NCBI GenBank assembly: GCA_030041335.1
Contig: JASHOB010000257.1
Span: 1-64,000 of the forward strand
Length of the DNA: 64,000 bases
Source: Alphaproteobacteria bacterium
Lineage (GTDB): Bacteria > Pseudomonadota > Alphaproteobacteria > ATCC43930 > CGMCC-115725
Reading direction: 5' to 3'
In this document: positions 26,939 to 36,299 of the stretch, piece by piece
How positions within the stretch are numbered: the stretch's first letter is position 1
Layout of the letters: each line of letters opens with the position of its first letter
The notes under the pieces: generated by a model
Told to the model about the DNA's origin: nothing
Seen by the model: only the letters and a program-made list of their open reading frames with translations
The model's database searches: none
Program-made: the position numbers and the translations under genes

Positions 26939-27217
26939 ATTCTGATTGCACCTATTCGCGCACTACTGACCGAGCTGGTCCGCCGAGAGTTGTTCCAAGT
27001 CGCCTCTGCGCTAGCCGAGCCGGAAATTCCGCGCAGTGCGCCTATTCAATTCGTGGTCGGGTCCCTGATGTCGATTCTGACGTGGTGGCTTGAATTCAAG
27101 CCATCGCTGGCCGCACCGGAGGTTGACGTCAGCTTTCGACAACTGACGATCCCGGCGATCGAGGCGGCTCTCGGGCCAGTTGCCGCCAAAACCCTCCCTA
27201 GAGGAGGTCGAGGTTAA
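26939..27217 (+). pseudogene. Remnant of a TetR-family regulator (C-terminal part)
   Basis: The plus-strand frame from about 26939 reads IAPIRALLTELVRRELFQVA, continues through FVVGSLMSILTWWLEFKPSL, and ends near IPAIEAALGPV. This is the typical end of a TetR ligand-binding domain. No DNA-binding domain precedes it. The fragment begins where the methyltransferase fragment begins on the other strand, which suggests a rearrangement joined two truncated genes head to head. Confidence 0.6.
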
Positions 27218-27623
27218 AGCCGAAAGTGGCACCGCGATTTGGAGCCGCGCCGAGGGGGAACGCGGGCGCTCCGGACCGAAAAGGCGCGCCGGCGCGCAGC
27301 GAACCCGAAGCACGGTCGACGCACCGTTAGACATGATTTTGTCCCGACTTCATCGCTTTGCCCGGTTCCTTCCCGGGCAAAACATGCCAGCCAACTCGCG
27401 CGGAGCGCTGACGGCCGACGCGGGAAGCGGTTCGAGGGTTCGAGCCCGCTCGCGGAATCGGAGGCGGCAAGCGGCCGGCTCGAACGGCGAAGGCCGTCCA
27501 TGATCCGCAACAGGTCGTCGTCGCCCGCGCGCAGAAGAATCGTAACCGTCGCATGCTGACACCATGGTGGCAACAGTCCGGGCGTAGGATGCCATCGCTG
27601 AAACGTTCGACGGAGCACGAGCG
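27218..27623. other. Gap with one hairpin, no gene supported
   Basis: No frame is convincing. A perfect 7-bp stem with a 7-base loop lies at 27359-27379 (TGCCCGG/CCGGGCA). It may be a structural relic or part of the decayed regulator locus. Confidence 0.4.
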
Positions 27624-28028
27624 ATGTTGAGGACCTATCACGGGAGCTGCCATTGTGGGGCCGTACAGTACGAAGCCGATATCGATCTTGCTGCGGGCAC
27701 GGCCAAGTGCAACTGCTCGATTTGCGCCAAAACGCGGAATTGGGGCGTGATCATAAAGCCCGGCGCCTTTCGACTGCTCGCGGGCGAAGACTTGCTTGTC
27801 GATTATCAGTTCGGAACCAACAGCGTCCATCATCTATTCTGCAACCGCTGCGGCGTCCGACCGTTCGGGCGTGGCCATGTCCCGCAAGTCGGCGGCGATT
27901 ACGTGTCTGTGAGCTTGGCGACGCTTGACGACGCGACGCCGGCCGAGCTCGTCGGCGCACCGGTCAGATACGCCAATGGCAGGGAGAATGCCTGGCAAAG
28001 CGAGCCCGCGGAAATACGCCACCTCTGA
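27624..28028 (+). CDS. GFA (glutathione-dependent formaldehyde-activating)/CENP-V fold protein
   Basis: The protein has 134 residues. The zinc-binding cysteine pattern of the family is visible: [11 protein letters not shown] near the N-terminus, [12 protein letters not shown] at about residues 31-42, and [10 protein letters not shown] at about 72-81. Most bacterial members are of unknown role; the original Gfa joins formaldehyde to glutathione. It is monocistronic, 136 bases before the large cyclase gene. Confidence 0.9.
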   Translation: MLRTYHGSCHCGAVQYEADIDLAAGTAKCNCSICAKTRNWGVIIKPGAFRLLAGEDLLVDYQFGTNSVHHLFCNRCGVRPFGRGHVPQVGGDYVSVSLATLDDATPAELVGAPVRYANGRENAWQSEPAEIRHL

Positions 28029-28164
28029 CATCGAGTATCTTGGCGCGTAGAGTCGGGGGCAGCGGCCAGAAGCGAGCCGCTCCGCGGCCGGTTGCGTGCG
28101 CCGAACCGTCCAGGCTGGACACTCGTCGCCATGTTGACCATCATGCGCTTCGAACGGAGCGACC

Positions 28165-31100
28165 ATGGACCTCGAAGGTTGGCTGCGGAGCCTGGGCCTC
28201 GAATGTTATGAGGCGTTGTTCCGCAAGCACGCGATCGACGACACGGTCCTGCTAAGTTTGACCGCGGAGGACCTGAGGGACCTTGGCATCGGCATTGTTG
28301 GGCATCGCAGGAAGTTGCTCAATGCGATTGCCGCCCTCAGCGCCGAAGCGGGCACCCCTTCTCTCCATAAGCACGCAAACTTTGACACCTACGGCGCCCA
28401 TACGGCAGAGCGCCGTCAATTGACCCTCATGTTTTGCGATATGGTCGACTCGACCGCGCTTTCGGCTCGACTCGATCCGGAAGACCTGAGCGCGGTGATC
28501 CGCACGTTCCACGGGATCATCACCGAAGTCGCAGAACGCTTTGACGGCTACATCGCGAAAATCATCGGCGACGGCGTCAGGCTGTATTTTGGCTACCCAC
28601 GGGCGCAAGAGGATGATGCCGAGCGGGCGGTACGCGCAGGTCTCGCCATCGTCGACGCCGTCCGCGATACGCAGCGCCGTCAGGACCCGGCGTTTGAGGT
28701 ACGCGTGGGGATCGCCACTGGCCTGGTGGTCGTTGGTGAATTGATTGGCGAGATCCGGGCCCATGAGCACGGGGTCGTCGGCGAGACCCCGAACCTGGCG
28801 GCGCGCCTGCAGGGTCTCGGCCAGCCCGGCGACGTCGTTATTGCGACATCGACGAAGCGTCTCTTGGGGCGGATGTTTGACCTGAAGCCACTGCGACCGC
28901 AATTGGCAAAAGGCTTCGCGGCGCCGGTGCAGGGCTGGTCTGTGATCCGCGCGCGCCAGAACGTCACCCGCTTCGAGGCGTCCCGGCTTGGCGCGATGAC
29001 GCCGTTCGTCGGCCGCGAACATGAATTGGCGCTTCTGCTCGACCGTTGGCGAAAATCCACCGAGAACGAGGGTCAGCTGGTGTTGGTTTCCGGCGAGGCT
29101 GGGATCGGCAAGTCGCGAATCACTGTTGCGATGCGCGATCGCATCGATCGCGAGGAATATGTCGGCGTGCGTTATCAATGTTCGCCGCATCATGTCAATG
29201 ACGCGTTCTATCCCATCATGGGCCAGATCTGGCGGGCGGCGCGGTTTGTCGTCGGTGAGCCGACGGAACGGCGATTGCAGAAGCTCGAGGCATCGGTAAA
29301 GCAGTTGGGTCTCGACCTTGGACAGACCGTGCCCTACCTGGCCTCGCTGATGTCCATCCCATTCGGCGATCGGTACCCGCCGCTCGAGATGGCACCTAGT
29401 GACCTCAAAGAGCGGATCATCGCCGCGCTGATCGCGTCCTTCGCGGCAATGACGCACGACAGGCCCGTGTTGGCAGTCATGGAGGACGCTCATTGGATCG
29501 ACCCGTCAACCCTCGATCTGTTGACGCGCACCATCGACCAGATACCGGCTCACCGCGCCATGATGGTGGTCACGTTCCGGCATGACTTTGTCGCTCCATG
29601 GGTCGGACGTGCCAACGTGACGTCGCTTGTCCTCAGCCGTTTCGGCAGGCGCGATACGGCCGCCATGATTGACAGGGTGGTGGCCGGCAAGCACTTGCCG
29701 CAGGTGGTTCTGGACGAGATCGCGGCGAAGGCCGACGGGGTGCCGCTTTTCGTCGAAGAGCTGACGAAAACCGTGCTCGAGTCCGGTTTGTTGCGCGAGC
29801 AGGATTCGGCATACGTCCTCGCGGCACCGCTAACACCGTTGGCGATCCCTGCGACCCTGCAGGATTCGCTGATGGCTCGGTTGGACCGGCTGGGGCCGGT
29901 AAAGGAAATCGCGCAGATCGGTGCGGTAATTGGGCGCGAATTCTCTTACCGTTTGTTGGCGGCAGTTGCGCCGCTGACGGAGCCCGAGTTGCAACACGCG
30001 CTCCGTCAGCTCGTCGCATCTGAATTGATCAATGGACGAGGCGACCCTCCGGGAGCCGTCTACCGGTTCAAGCACGCCCTGGTGCAGGACACGGCGTACG
30101 CATCGTTGACGCGTCATCGGCGAAAGCAGATCCATGCGGACATTGCAGCGATGCTCGCGGCCGAGCGCGCCGAACCGCTCGAAATCGCCCCCGCAGTGAT
30201 CGCGCAGCACTACACCGAGGCGGGATTGCCGGAGGCTGCAGTACGTTACTGGGTGTTGGCGGCGGAACAGTCATTGTCGCGGTCTGCGCCCGCAGAGGCG
30301 GATCGCTATGCACATGCGGGGCTCGCGCTGATCCCGCTCATGACCAAGGGACCAGACCAACAGGCCTTCGAATTGGCGCTGCATCTCGCTTGGGCCAACG
30401 CCATGCTGCCAATGAAGGGGTACGCAGCACAAGAAACTGTCACCGCATTGACCGAAGCCAAGCGGCTAATTGACTCGGGGGCAGGTACGAACATGCAGCG
30501 CTTTGCTGTGCTCTACAGTATTTGTACCTCCCACATGACCGCAGCTCGATATGAAGCGGCGCTTACCCAGGCGCGTCACATCGTCGAGATAGCCGAGCGG
30601 CAGGACGACGCAACCCATCGACTCGTCGGCTATCGGCTTTTGGGCGTATCACTGCTGTTCGAGGGTCACCTGCGCGGCGCACTCGAGAGCTTGGAGCGCG
30701 CCGAACAGTATCGCGATGCGGTTCGCCAAAAGCCGCTGAGCTATCGTTTTGGCAACGATCCTGGCCGAGCAGCCTCCAGCTATAAGACATGGGTGTTGTG
30801 GCTCCTGGGCTTTCCCGACCGCGCGGAAAATCTAGCCAAGCAGGTCCTGAGTGAACTTCCCGAACCGGGATTTGCCAACACGGTCGCTTTTGCCACTTAC
30901 TTGGCCGGGGTCCAATTGTCCCTGTTCGCCGACGACATGGCGGCTGCGGAGCAGCGCAGCGCGGAACTGATCGCCTACTGTACTGATAATAGGGTGGAGC
31001 AATTTCGGCTAATTTCATCGCTGGTCTATACGTGTGCGCACGCGACGCGGGTGCCGACCGACGCAAACGTTTCGGCAATCCGCACCGCCTTCGCGGCCGA

Positions 31101-31533
31101 ACGGCGCTCCGGCGGACGCATCTCGGAGTCCGTTTTCATTTCCCAATTTGTCAAGGCGCTGCTGAACGCCGGCGCCGCGGTGGATGCCGAAATCGAACTT
31201 CACCAAGCATTCGCGTTCGTCGAGCATTCTGGCGAGCGTTTCTGGCTGCCCGAGCTGCATCGCCTCAGCGGCGCGATCGCGCTCAAACAGCCGCAACCGA
31301 ACACCACGCAAGCGGAGATTTGCTTCGAGCGAGCGATCGAGATCGCGCGCGAGCAGCAGTCCCCCATGCTGGCGTTGCGGGCCACGACAGATCTCGTGCG
31401 GTTGCGGCACGAGCGGGCTGCAAAAGGCAACGATGTGCGCAGGCTGTTGGAGCCCGCCCTTGCGGCGATCGAGGGTGGCGGCTCGACACCCGACGTCCGC
31501 AACGCTCGGCTGCTTATCGCGTCGGTCTCATGA
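28165..31533 (+). CDS. Multidomain signalling protein: SAM domain, class III cyclase, AAA-type ATPase, TPR-like repeats
   Basis: The protein has 1122 residues. Residues 1-60 form a SAM domain (LEGWLRSLGLECYEALFRKH). Residues ~85-235 form a class III cyclase domain with metal Asp 92 (FCDMVDST) and 136 (AKIIGDGV), and NLAARLQ near 232. Residues ~285-560 are an AAA_16-type ATPase with Walker A (VSGEAGIGKS) and Walker B (LAVMEDAHWID). The rest is a long helical, TPR-like tail. The layout is common in rhizobia, where genomes carry many such cyclases. Catalytic residues look intact. It is cytosolic, with no membrane span. The input is unknown. The ferritin-like gene follows after 84 bases and could be co-transcribed. 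Confidence 0.93.
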   Translation: MDLEGWLRSLGLECYEALFRKHAIDDTVLLSLTAEDLRDLGIGIVGHRRKLLNAIAALSAEAGTPSLHKHANFDTYGAHTAERRQLTLMFCDMVDSTALSARLDPEDLSAVIRTFHGIITEVAERFDGYIAKIIGDGVRLYFGYPRAQEDDAERAVRAGLAIVDAVRDTQRRQDPAFEVRVGIATGLVVVGELIGEIRAHEHGVVGETPNLAARLQGLGQPGDVVIATSTKRLLGRMFDLKPLRPQLAKGFAAPVQGWSVIRARQNVTRFEASRLGAMTPFVGREHELALLLDRWRKSTENEGQLVLVSGEAGIGKSRITVAMRDRIDREEYVGVRYQCSPHHVNDAFYPIMGQIWRAARFVVGEPTERRLQKLEASVKQLGLDLGQTVPYLASLMSIPFGDRYPPLEMAPSDLKERIIAALIASFAAMTHDRPVLAVMEDAHWIDPSTLDLLTRTIDQIPAHRAMMVVTFRHDFVAPWVGRANVTSLVLSRFGRRDTAAMIDRVVAGKHLPQVVLDEIAAKADGVPLFVEELTKTVLESGLLREQDSAYVLAAPLTPLAIPATLQDSLMARLDRLGPVKEIAQIGAVIGREFSYRLLAAVAPLTEPELQHALRQLVASELINGRGDPPGAVYRFKHALVQDTAYASLTRHRRKQIHADIAAMLAAERAEPLEIAPAVIAQHYTEAGLPEAAVRYWVLAAEQSLSRSAPAEADRYAHAGLALIPLMTKGPDQQAFELALHLAWANAMLPMKGYAAQETVTALTEAKRLIDSGAGTNMQRFAVLYSICTSHMTAARYEAALTQARHIVEIAERQDDATHRLVGYRLLGVSLLFEGHLRGALESLERAEQYRDAVRQKPLSYRFGNDPGRAASSYKTWVLWLLGFPDRAENLAKQVLSELPEPGFANTVAFATYLAGVQLSLFADDMAAAEQRSAELIAYCTDNRVEQFRLISSLVYTCAHATRVPTDANVSAIRTAFAAERRSGGRISESVFISQFVKALLNAGAAVDAEIELHQAFAFVEHSGERFWLPELHRLSGAIALKQPQPNTTQAEICFERAIEIAREQQSPMLALRATTDLVRLRHERAAKGNDVRRLLEPALAAIEGGGSTPDVRNARLLIASVS

Positions 31534-31617
31534 AGGACTAAGTATCGCACCGGTCGCTCGATCAGCACCACCTCCGCGAACGACTCAGGCGGCTCATGTC
31601 TTGTCGCCGAACGGCGA

Positions 31618-32514
31618 ATGACGCACAATCGTACGCCAAAATCACCACTGGGGGGCCACAATTTTCAGTCGGCTAACTCGATGAGCGCCGTCGCGCGCGA
31701 AGCAGGCAATGCCGATTTGGTGATTGGCAGCGATGCGCATTTGGCGTTGTTCTGCCGCATGTTGCTCGATACTCACATTCCCTACAAACCTGCGCATCAA
31801 GTTTGGCCCAAGATAGCTGATGATGCGAGTGCAAGGCTCTTGAAGTTGCAAATCTGGGACAGAGCGATACAGACCGAGACTCGGGCGAGCGTGCTCATCT
31901 ATTCCTTTGCCGCATGTGTTAAAGATTCACTGCTAAAACGTGCCGTCGAAATGAACGCATTCGAGGAGGTAAGGCATAGAGAACTGCTTACGAATCTAGC
32001 TGCGTTCTATGGCATAACGCTGCCGCGTGAGCCCGCCTATCCACGACCGGTTGACTCCGAACGGGGCTTCATGAAGGTCGGTTACAGTGAATGTATCGAC
32101 AGTTTTTTTGCCTTCGGGCTATACAGTCTGGCCGAGCGTTCGGGCTTTTTCCCGTCCGAACTGGTGAAGATTTTCGAGCCGGTGATGCAAGAGGAATGCC
32201 GCCACATCCTGTTCTTTTATAACTGGATGTTGTGGCATCGCGCGCAGCTGCGGTGGTGGCGCAGGATCATTTTCGATGGGCGACGCGCGAGCGTTTTCCT
32301 CGGTTTGATCCGTGAGCGCCTGATGATTTCGTTTCGTATCGGCGGAGAGGCTATCAGAGCCGGTCGCGGCAACCTAATGAACGACGCAAGTCCCGGCGCG
32401 GTGTTAGCGGCATGCCTCGCGGAGAATAATCGACGTATGGCCGCCTACGACCCGCGGCTTCCGCGTCCAACCTTCGTGCCCACGCTCGCATGGCTAGCGC
32501 GTCATTTCGTCTGA
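31618..32514 (+). CDS. Ferritin-like (putative di-iron) protein
   Basis: The protein has 298 residues. Two Glu-x-x-His motifs (EEVRH around residues 116-120 and EECRH around 192-196) plus further Glu residues near 87 (QTETRAS) and 158 (YSECID) fit a four-helix di-iron site of the ferritin-like superfamily. The spacing is closer to ferritin-like membrane-associated or desaturase-like proteins than to storage ferritins. The C-terminal third is basic and may contact lipid. The function is unknown. An alternative start is the ATG at 31681. The preceding gene is the large cyclase. Confidence 0.7.
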   Translation: MTHNRTPKSPLGGHNFQSANSMSAVAREAGNADLVIGSDAHLALFCRMLLDTHIPYKPAHQVWPKIADDASARLLKLQIWDRAIQTETRASVLIYSFAACVKDSLLKRAVEMNAFEEVRHRELLTNLAAFYGITLPREPAYPRPVDSERGFMKVGYSECIDSFFAFGLYSLAERSGFFPSELVKIFEPVMQEECRHILFFYNWMLWHRAQLRWWRRIIFDGRRASVFLGLIRERLMISFRIGGEAIRAGRGNLMNDASPGAVLAACLAENNRRMAAYDPRLPRPTFVPTLAWLARHFV

Positions 32515-32823
32515 TCGAAATCGCCAATGTTCTTGCACGTGAATCGCGTGACCGCCGCGCTGCGTCAAACCGCTGATCGATCAGCCCGGGCAAATTAGGC
32601 GATACGGATGAGCGGAGCCTCGAACGTCCAGAACCTCGCGGTGCAAGGAATGGCCACCCCCACGCGGAGCTGGCTCGTTTTTAGCGATCGTTTCCAAGGT
32701 TTTCGCGCATCATGCGAACTTGGGTCAAAAAGACATGTCAACGAGTGTATGGCGGCACCAGCCCGACGCTATGCCACCGGGGCAACCAGATCGAGTGCAT
32801 AGTGGCATAAGAGCGGTGTCAGG
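32515..32823. other. Gap between convergent genes
   Basis: No gene is supported. A 64-codon plus-strand frame begins at 32608 but has no recognisable features. No clear terminator hairpin was seen. Confidence 0.4.
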
Positions 32824-33597
32824 TTAACGCCCGAGAATCAGTCGACGTTTCGAGCGGATACGTTCCTCGAGGGTGGCATGGCTCTGACCGCCGAGGTAAG
32901 CGTCTTGAACCGCTGGGCTTGCCAGCAGTTCCGAGGCCGGCCCTGTCATCGCGATACCGCCGTTTTCGAGAACGTATCCGCGACCCGCGATGCCGAGCGC
33001 AGCGCGCGCATTCTGTTCGACCAGAAGAATCGTTTTGCCAGCCCCCCGCAACGCCACGATTTGATCCATGATGCGCTCGACGAACATCGGCGCGAGACCG
33101 AGCGACGGCTCGTCCAAGAGCAACAGCTGCGGGCGAGCCATCATCGCGCGGGCAATCGCCACCATCTGCTGCTCGCCGCCCGAAAGGGTGCTGGTCGGCT
33201 GTCGCCGGCGCTCGCGCAGGATCGGAAAGCGGGCAAATTGTTCTTCCAACTCGGCCGTGATCGCTCTGCGATCGGCGACAGTGTAGGCCCCCATGCGTAG
33301 ATTTTCCTCCACGCTCATGTCGCCGAACAACTGCCGCCGTTCTGGCACCTGGCCCAGCCCGGAGCGCACGATGGCGGGTGTGGGCAACCCCGCGATTGAG
33401 CGCCGGTTGAACCGGATGTCGCCTCCGGTGACTGGAAGCAATCCCATGATAGTATTGAGCAACGTGCTCTTGCCGGCGCCGTTAGGACCAATCAGCGCCA
33501 CAATTTCGCCGACTGCGACGGTCAGCGACACTCCGCGCAGCACAGTCGTGCGGCCGTAGCCGCTCGCAACTTCCTCAATTTCAAGCAGCGTCGTCAT
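32824..33597 (-). CDS. livF: Branched-chain amino acid-type ABC transporter ATP-binding protein LivF
   Basis: The start is the ATG at 33597 ([15 protein letters not shown]), 17 bases inside the preceding gene. The product has 257 residues with Walker A (GPNGAGKSTLL), signature (TLSGGEQQMVAIARAM) and Walker B (LLLLDEPSLGLAP). It is one of the two ATPase subunits of a HAAT-family importer. A short C-terminal extension (ERIRSKRRLILGR) goes beyond the usual ~235 residues. Confidence 0.93.
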   Translation of the reverse strand: MTTLLEIEEVASGYGRTTVLRGVSLTVAVGEIVALIGPNGAGKSTLLNTIMGLLPVTGGDIRFNRRSIAGLPTPAIVRSGLGQVPERRQLFGDMSVEENLRMGAYTVADRRAITAELEEQFARFPILRERRRQPTSTLSGGEQQMVAIARAMMARPQLLLLDEPSLGLAPMFVERIMDQIVALRGAGKTILLVEQNARAALGIAGRGYVLENGGIAMTGPASELLASPAVQDAYLGGQSHATLEERIRSKRRLILGR

Positions 33598-35389
33598 GCG
33601 GACGGCCCAGATAGGCTTCGATGACGCGCGGGTCGGCACGCACGCGTTCGCTCGGTCCTTCTGCCATCTTCTCGCCGTGATCCAACACCACGACATGATC
33701 GGCGAGGCCCATGACGAGGCGCATGTCGTGTTCGACCAGTAGCACTGTGATACCGTGCGCCGCGACGCGCAGGATCAGCTCTGCCAATTGCTCGGTTTCG
33801 GTGTCGTTTAGACCGGAAGCGGGTTCATCCATCAGCAAAAGACGCGGCCGCAAGGCCAGCGAGCGCGCGATCTCGACCATGCGCTGGTGCCCAAAGGACA
33901 AGGCAGAGGGCGGGACACTGTCGGCGTTGCGCAGCCCAACAAAACCGAGAGCAGCTACCGCCTGGCGCCGCGTCTCCCGCTCTTCGGCGCGCGCCTGAGG
34001 CAACCGCAGGCAGATCGGTACGATTCCAGTCTTAAGCTCGCGATGCCGACCGCACATGACGTTCTCGAGCACGGTCATATTCTCGAACAATTGCATGTTC
34101 TGAAAGGTCCGGCCGACACCGAGAATGGCGATGTCCTTCGGCAACAGCCCACCGATCTCGCGGTTCTCGAAACGGATCGATCCGGCGTCGAGTGGCTGGT
34201 AGCCCCCGATCAGATTGAACATTGTCGTCTTGCCAGCACCGTTCGGTCCGATCAGCGCCGTAATCGACCGTGCCGCGACATCGAAGCTGACGGCGTTGAC
34301 CGCGCGCAGATTGCCGAATGAACGGGCGGCGCCAGAGACCGTCAAAATGTTGGCGTCACCCCTCCCCTCTTCGGCGGAGAATGGTACCAGGGCGATCGTG
34401 CCCGGGGCGGTGACGGAGAGGCGTCCGCCGCTGACGCCGCCAAAGATCCGATCGAACAGATCCCCGATGGCGCCCGCAATGCCGCCTGGAAGCGCTATCA
34501 GAATGACGATAGTAAGAGCACCCATGATCATCGCTTCCCACAGCGGCAGCGACAACCCGCGCAACAATTCGCGCAGGCCGATGATGACAACCGCGCCTAA
34601 GGCGCCGCCCCAGATCGACGTGAGTCCCCCGACAATCGTGCCGGTCACCAGGTTGAGGCTGAAGCCGAAACCGAACACGGTCGGATCGATAGCGCGCAAA
34701 TAGTGCACGATCAGGCTGCCGGAAACGCTTGCCATGCCGGCCCCGATCACGAACATCTGCACCTTATATCGGTTGATGTCGATCGCGACCGAAGCGGCGG
34801 CGGCCTCGCTGGCGGCGATGGCGCGCAGGGCACGGCCGATCGCTGAATGGTCAATGTTTATCCCGATTGCGATGGCGATCGCGGCGATGACCCATACCGC
34901 GTAGAAGTAAGACGTCTCGCCGTCAAAATGGATCACGCCAAAAATTGCAAATTTTGGAACCGCCGTGATGCCGATGGGCCCGCCGGTGATCGGCAATTGA
35001 TAGGCGACGACGATGAGCATCAGATGGAGCGCGAGTGTCGCCATTACCAGGACGAAGCCGCGCAACTTCAACAGCGGCGTGGCGATGGCATAGGCAAGTG
35101 ACATCGTCAGCACTGCCCCCACGATCATCGCGACGAACGGGTCCCACTGATAATTGACACACAGAATGCCAGTTGTGTAACCGCCAATAATACTGAACGC
35201 GGCCTGGCCGATGGCCAGCTGATGGGCAAGACCTAGCAACAACACCACGCCGACGGTGCTGATAGCGAGCGCACCGGCAGTGATGCCAACGCCGAGATGG
35301 TAATCGTCGCGAAAGAGCAGTGGGTAGGCAACGACAGCAAGAGCGCCGAGCACTGCCGCCAGCGCGGTCTTATGCTGCGCGAGCGCCAT
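33581..35389 (-). CDS. LivM-LivG fusion: permease joined to ATPase
   Basis: The protein has 602 residues. Residues 1-315 form a LivM-type permease with about nine spans ([34 protein letters not shown]). Residues ~345-595 form a LivG-type ATPase with Walker A ([11 protein letters not shown]), signature ([16 protein letters not shown]), Walker B ([13 protein letters not shown]) and the LivG-specific C-terminal segment. The two normally separate subunits are joined through a linker of about 25 residues. Such fusions are known in actinobacterial and rhizobial HAAT systems. It is coupled to livF by overlap and follows livH by 3 bases. Confidence 0.93.
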   Translation of the reverse strand: MALAQHKTALAAVLGALAVVAYPLLFRDDYHLGVGITAGALAISTVGVVLLLGLAHQLAIGQAAFSIIGGYTTGILCVNYQWDPFVAMIVGAVLTMSLAYAIATPLLKLRGFVLVMATLALHLMLIVVAYQLPITGGPIGITAVPKFAIFGVIHFDGETSYFYAVWVIAAIAIAIGINIDHSAIGRALRAIAASEAAAASVAIDINRYKVQMFVIGAGMASVSGSLIVHYLRAIDPTVFGFGFSLNLVTGTIVGGLTSIWGGALGAVVIIGLRELLRGLSLPLWEAMIMGALTIVILIALPGGIAGAIGDLFDRIFGGVSGGRLSVTAPGTIALVPFSAEEGRGDANILTVSGAARSFGNLRAVNAVSFDVAARSITALIGPNGAGKTTMFNLIGGYQPLDAGSIRFENREIGGLLPKDIAILGVGRTFQNMQLFENMTVLENVMCGRHRELKTGIVPICLRLPQARAEERETRRQAVAALGFVGLRNADSVPPSALSFGHQRMVEIARSLALRPRLLLMDEPASGLNDTETEQLAELILRVAAHGITVLLVEHDMRLVMGLADHVVVLDHGEKMAEGPSERVRADPRVIEAYLGRPHDDAA

Positions 35390-35392
35390 GCG

Positions 35393-36286
35393 TCAGCGCA
35401 GCGGACTGGCGAGGGCGGCGGCAAACGCGGCGCGCCCAGCGCGAAACACGCCGCCACGGATCAGCAGGTAAGCGAGGAGCACTCCGTAGACAATGAAATC
35501 CTTCCAGCCCGATGAAATGTAGCCGGCGGCAAACGCCTCGACAATGCCAATGCCGATGCCGCCAGCGACCGCGAGAAGAGGCGACCGGAAGCCGCCGATA
35601 ATGGCGCCAACAAAGCCCTTGATGCCATAACTGATGCCGGCGTCCCACGTCGACAGGACTATCGGCGTCACCACCGCGCCCGCCAACGCGGCAACCGCGC
35701 CACTGACCGCAAACACGATGACGCGCAGCCGCTCGGCATCGACACCCATCAGGAGCGCCGCTTGTAGATTGATCGAGCAGGCACGGACCGCCCTCCCGAT
35801 ATCGGTATGGCGCAGCACGCCAAAAGTCCCCGCCAGTAGCGCTGCCGTCGTACCCCACACCCACAACGACTGAACCGGCAATACCGCACCGCCGACGAAA
35901 AACACGCCATCCCCGCTGAAGCCGGGCAGGCTTAACGGATCAGTGCCGAACAGCACCAAGGCAAAACCGCGCACTACAATCGCGACGCCGACCGTCGTGG
36001 TGACCTGGATGAAGGGCGGTGCGCGCCGCACCGGCGCCAGGGTAAACTTTTCTTGTGCCCCGCCCAGCGCCGCGCCGACGAGCATGGCGATTGCAATAGC
36101 GAACGGCAGCGGCCAGCTCGCCGCTGCCAGCCACGACGCCACCATGCCTCCGATCATGACGAATTCACCTTGCGCCAGATTTACGACGCCGGACACGTTG
36201 GCACATATCACAAACCCGACGGCCACTAGCGCATAGACGCAACCGGTTGTCAGGCCCGGCAGCAACAGCTGCAAAAAAAGCGTCAC
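35393..36286 (-). CDS. livH: Branched-chain amino acid-type ABC permease LivH
   Basis: The start is a GTG at 36286, after the end of livK. An alternative in-frame start at 36325 would overlap livK by 26 bases. The product has 297 residues with eight spans and the typical VNLAQGEFVMIGGM and GLKALVAG-like region (YGIKGFVGAIIGGF). It forms the channel with the LivM half of the fusion protein. Confidence 0.92.
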   Translation of the reverse strand: MTLFLQLLLPGLTTGCVYALVAVGFVICANVSGVVNLAQGEFVMIGGMVASWLAAASWPLPFAIAIAMLVGAALGGAQEKFTLAPVRRAPPFIQVTTTVGVAIVVRGFALVLFGTDPLSLPGFSGDGVFFVGGAVLPVQSLWVWGTTAALLAGTFGVLRHTDIGRAVRACSINLQAALLMGVDAERLRVIVFAVSGAVAALAGAVVTPIVLSTWDAGISYGIKGFVGAIIGGFRSPLLAVAGGIGIGIVEAFAAGYISSGWKDFIVYGVLLAYLLIRGGVFRAGRAAFAAALASPLR

Positions 36287-36299
36287 TTGCAAGTCACCA

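Noticed and set aside
27437-27447. A GGTTCGAGCCC motif resembling a tRNA T-loop
   Set aside because: No acceptor stem, D-arm or anticodon arm can be fitted around it.
28252-29493. A 413-codon minus-strand frame
   Set aside because: It is antisense to the SAM-cyclase-AAA gene, whose domains are clear.
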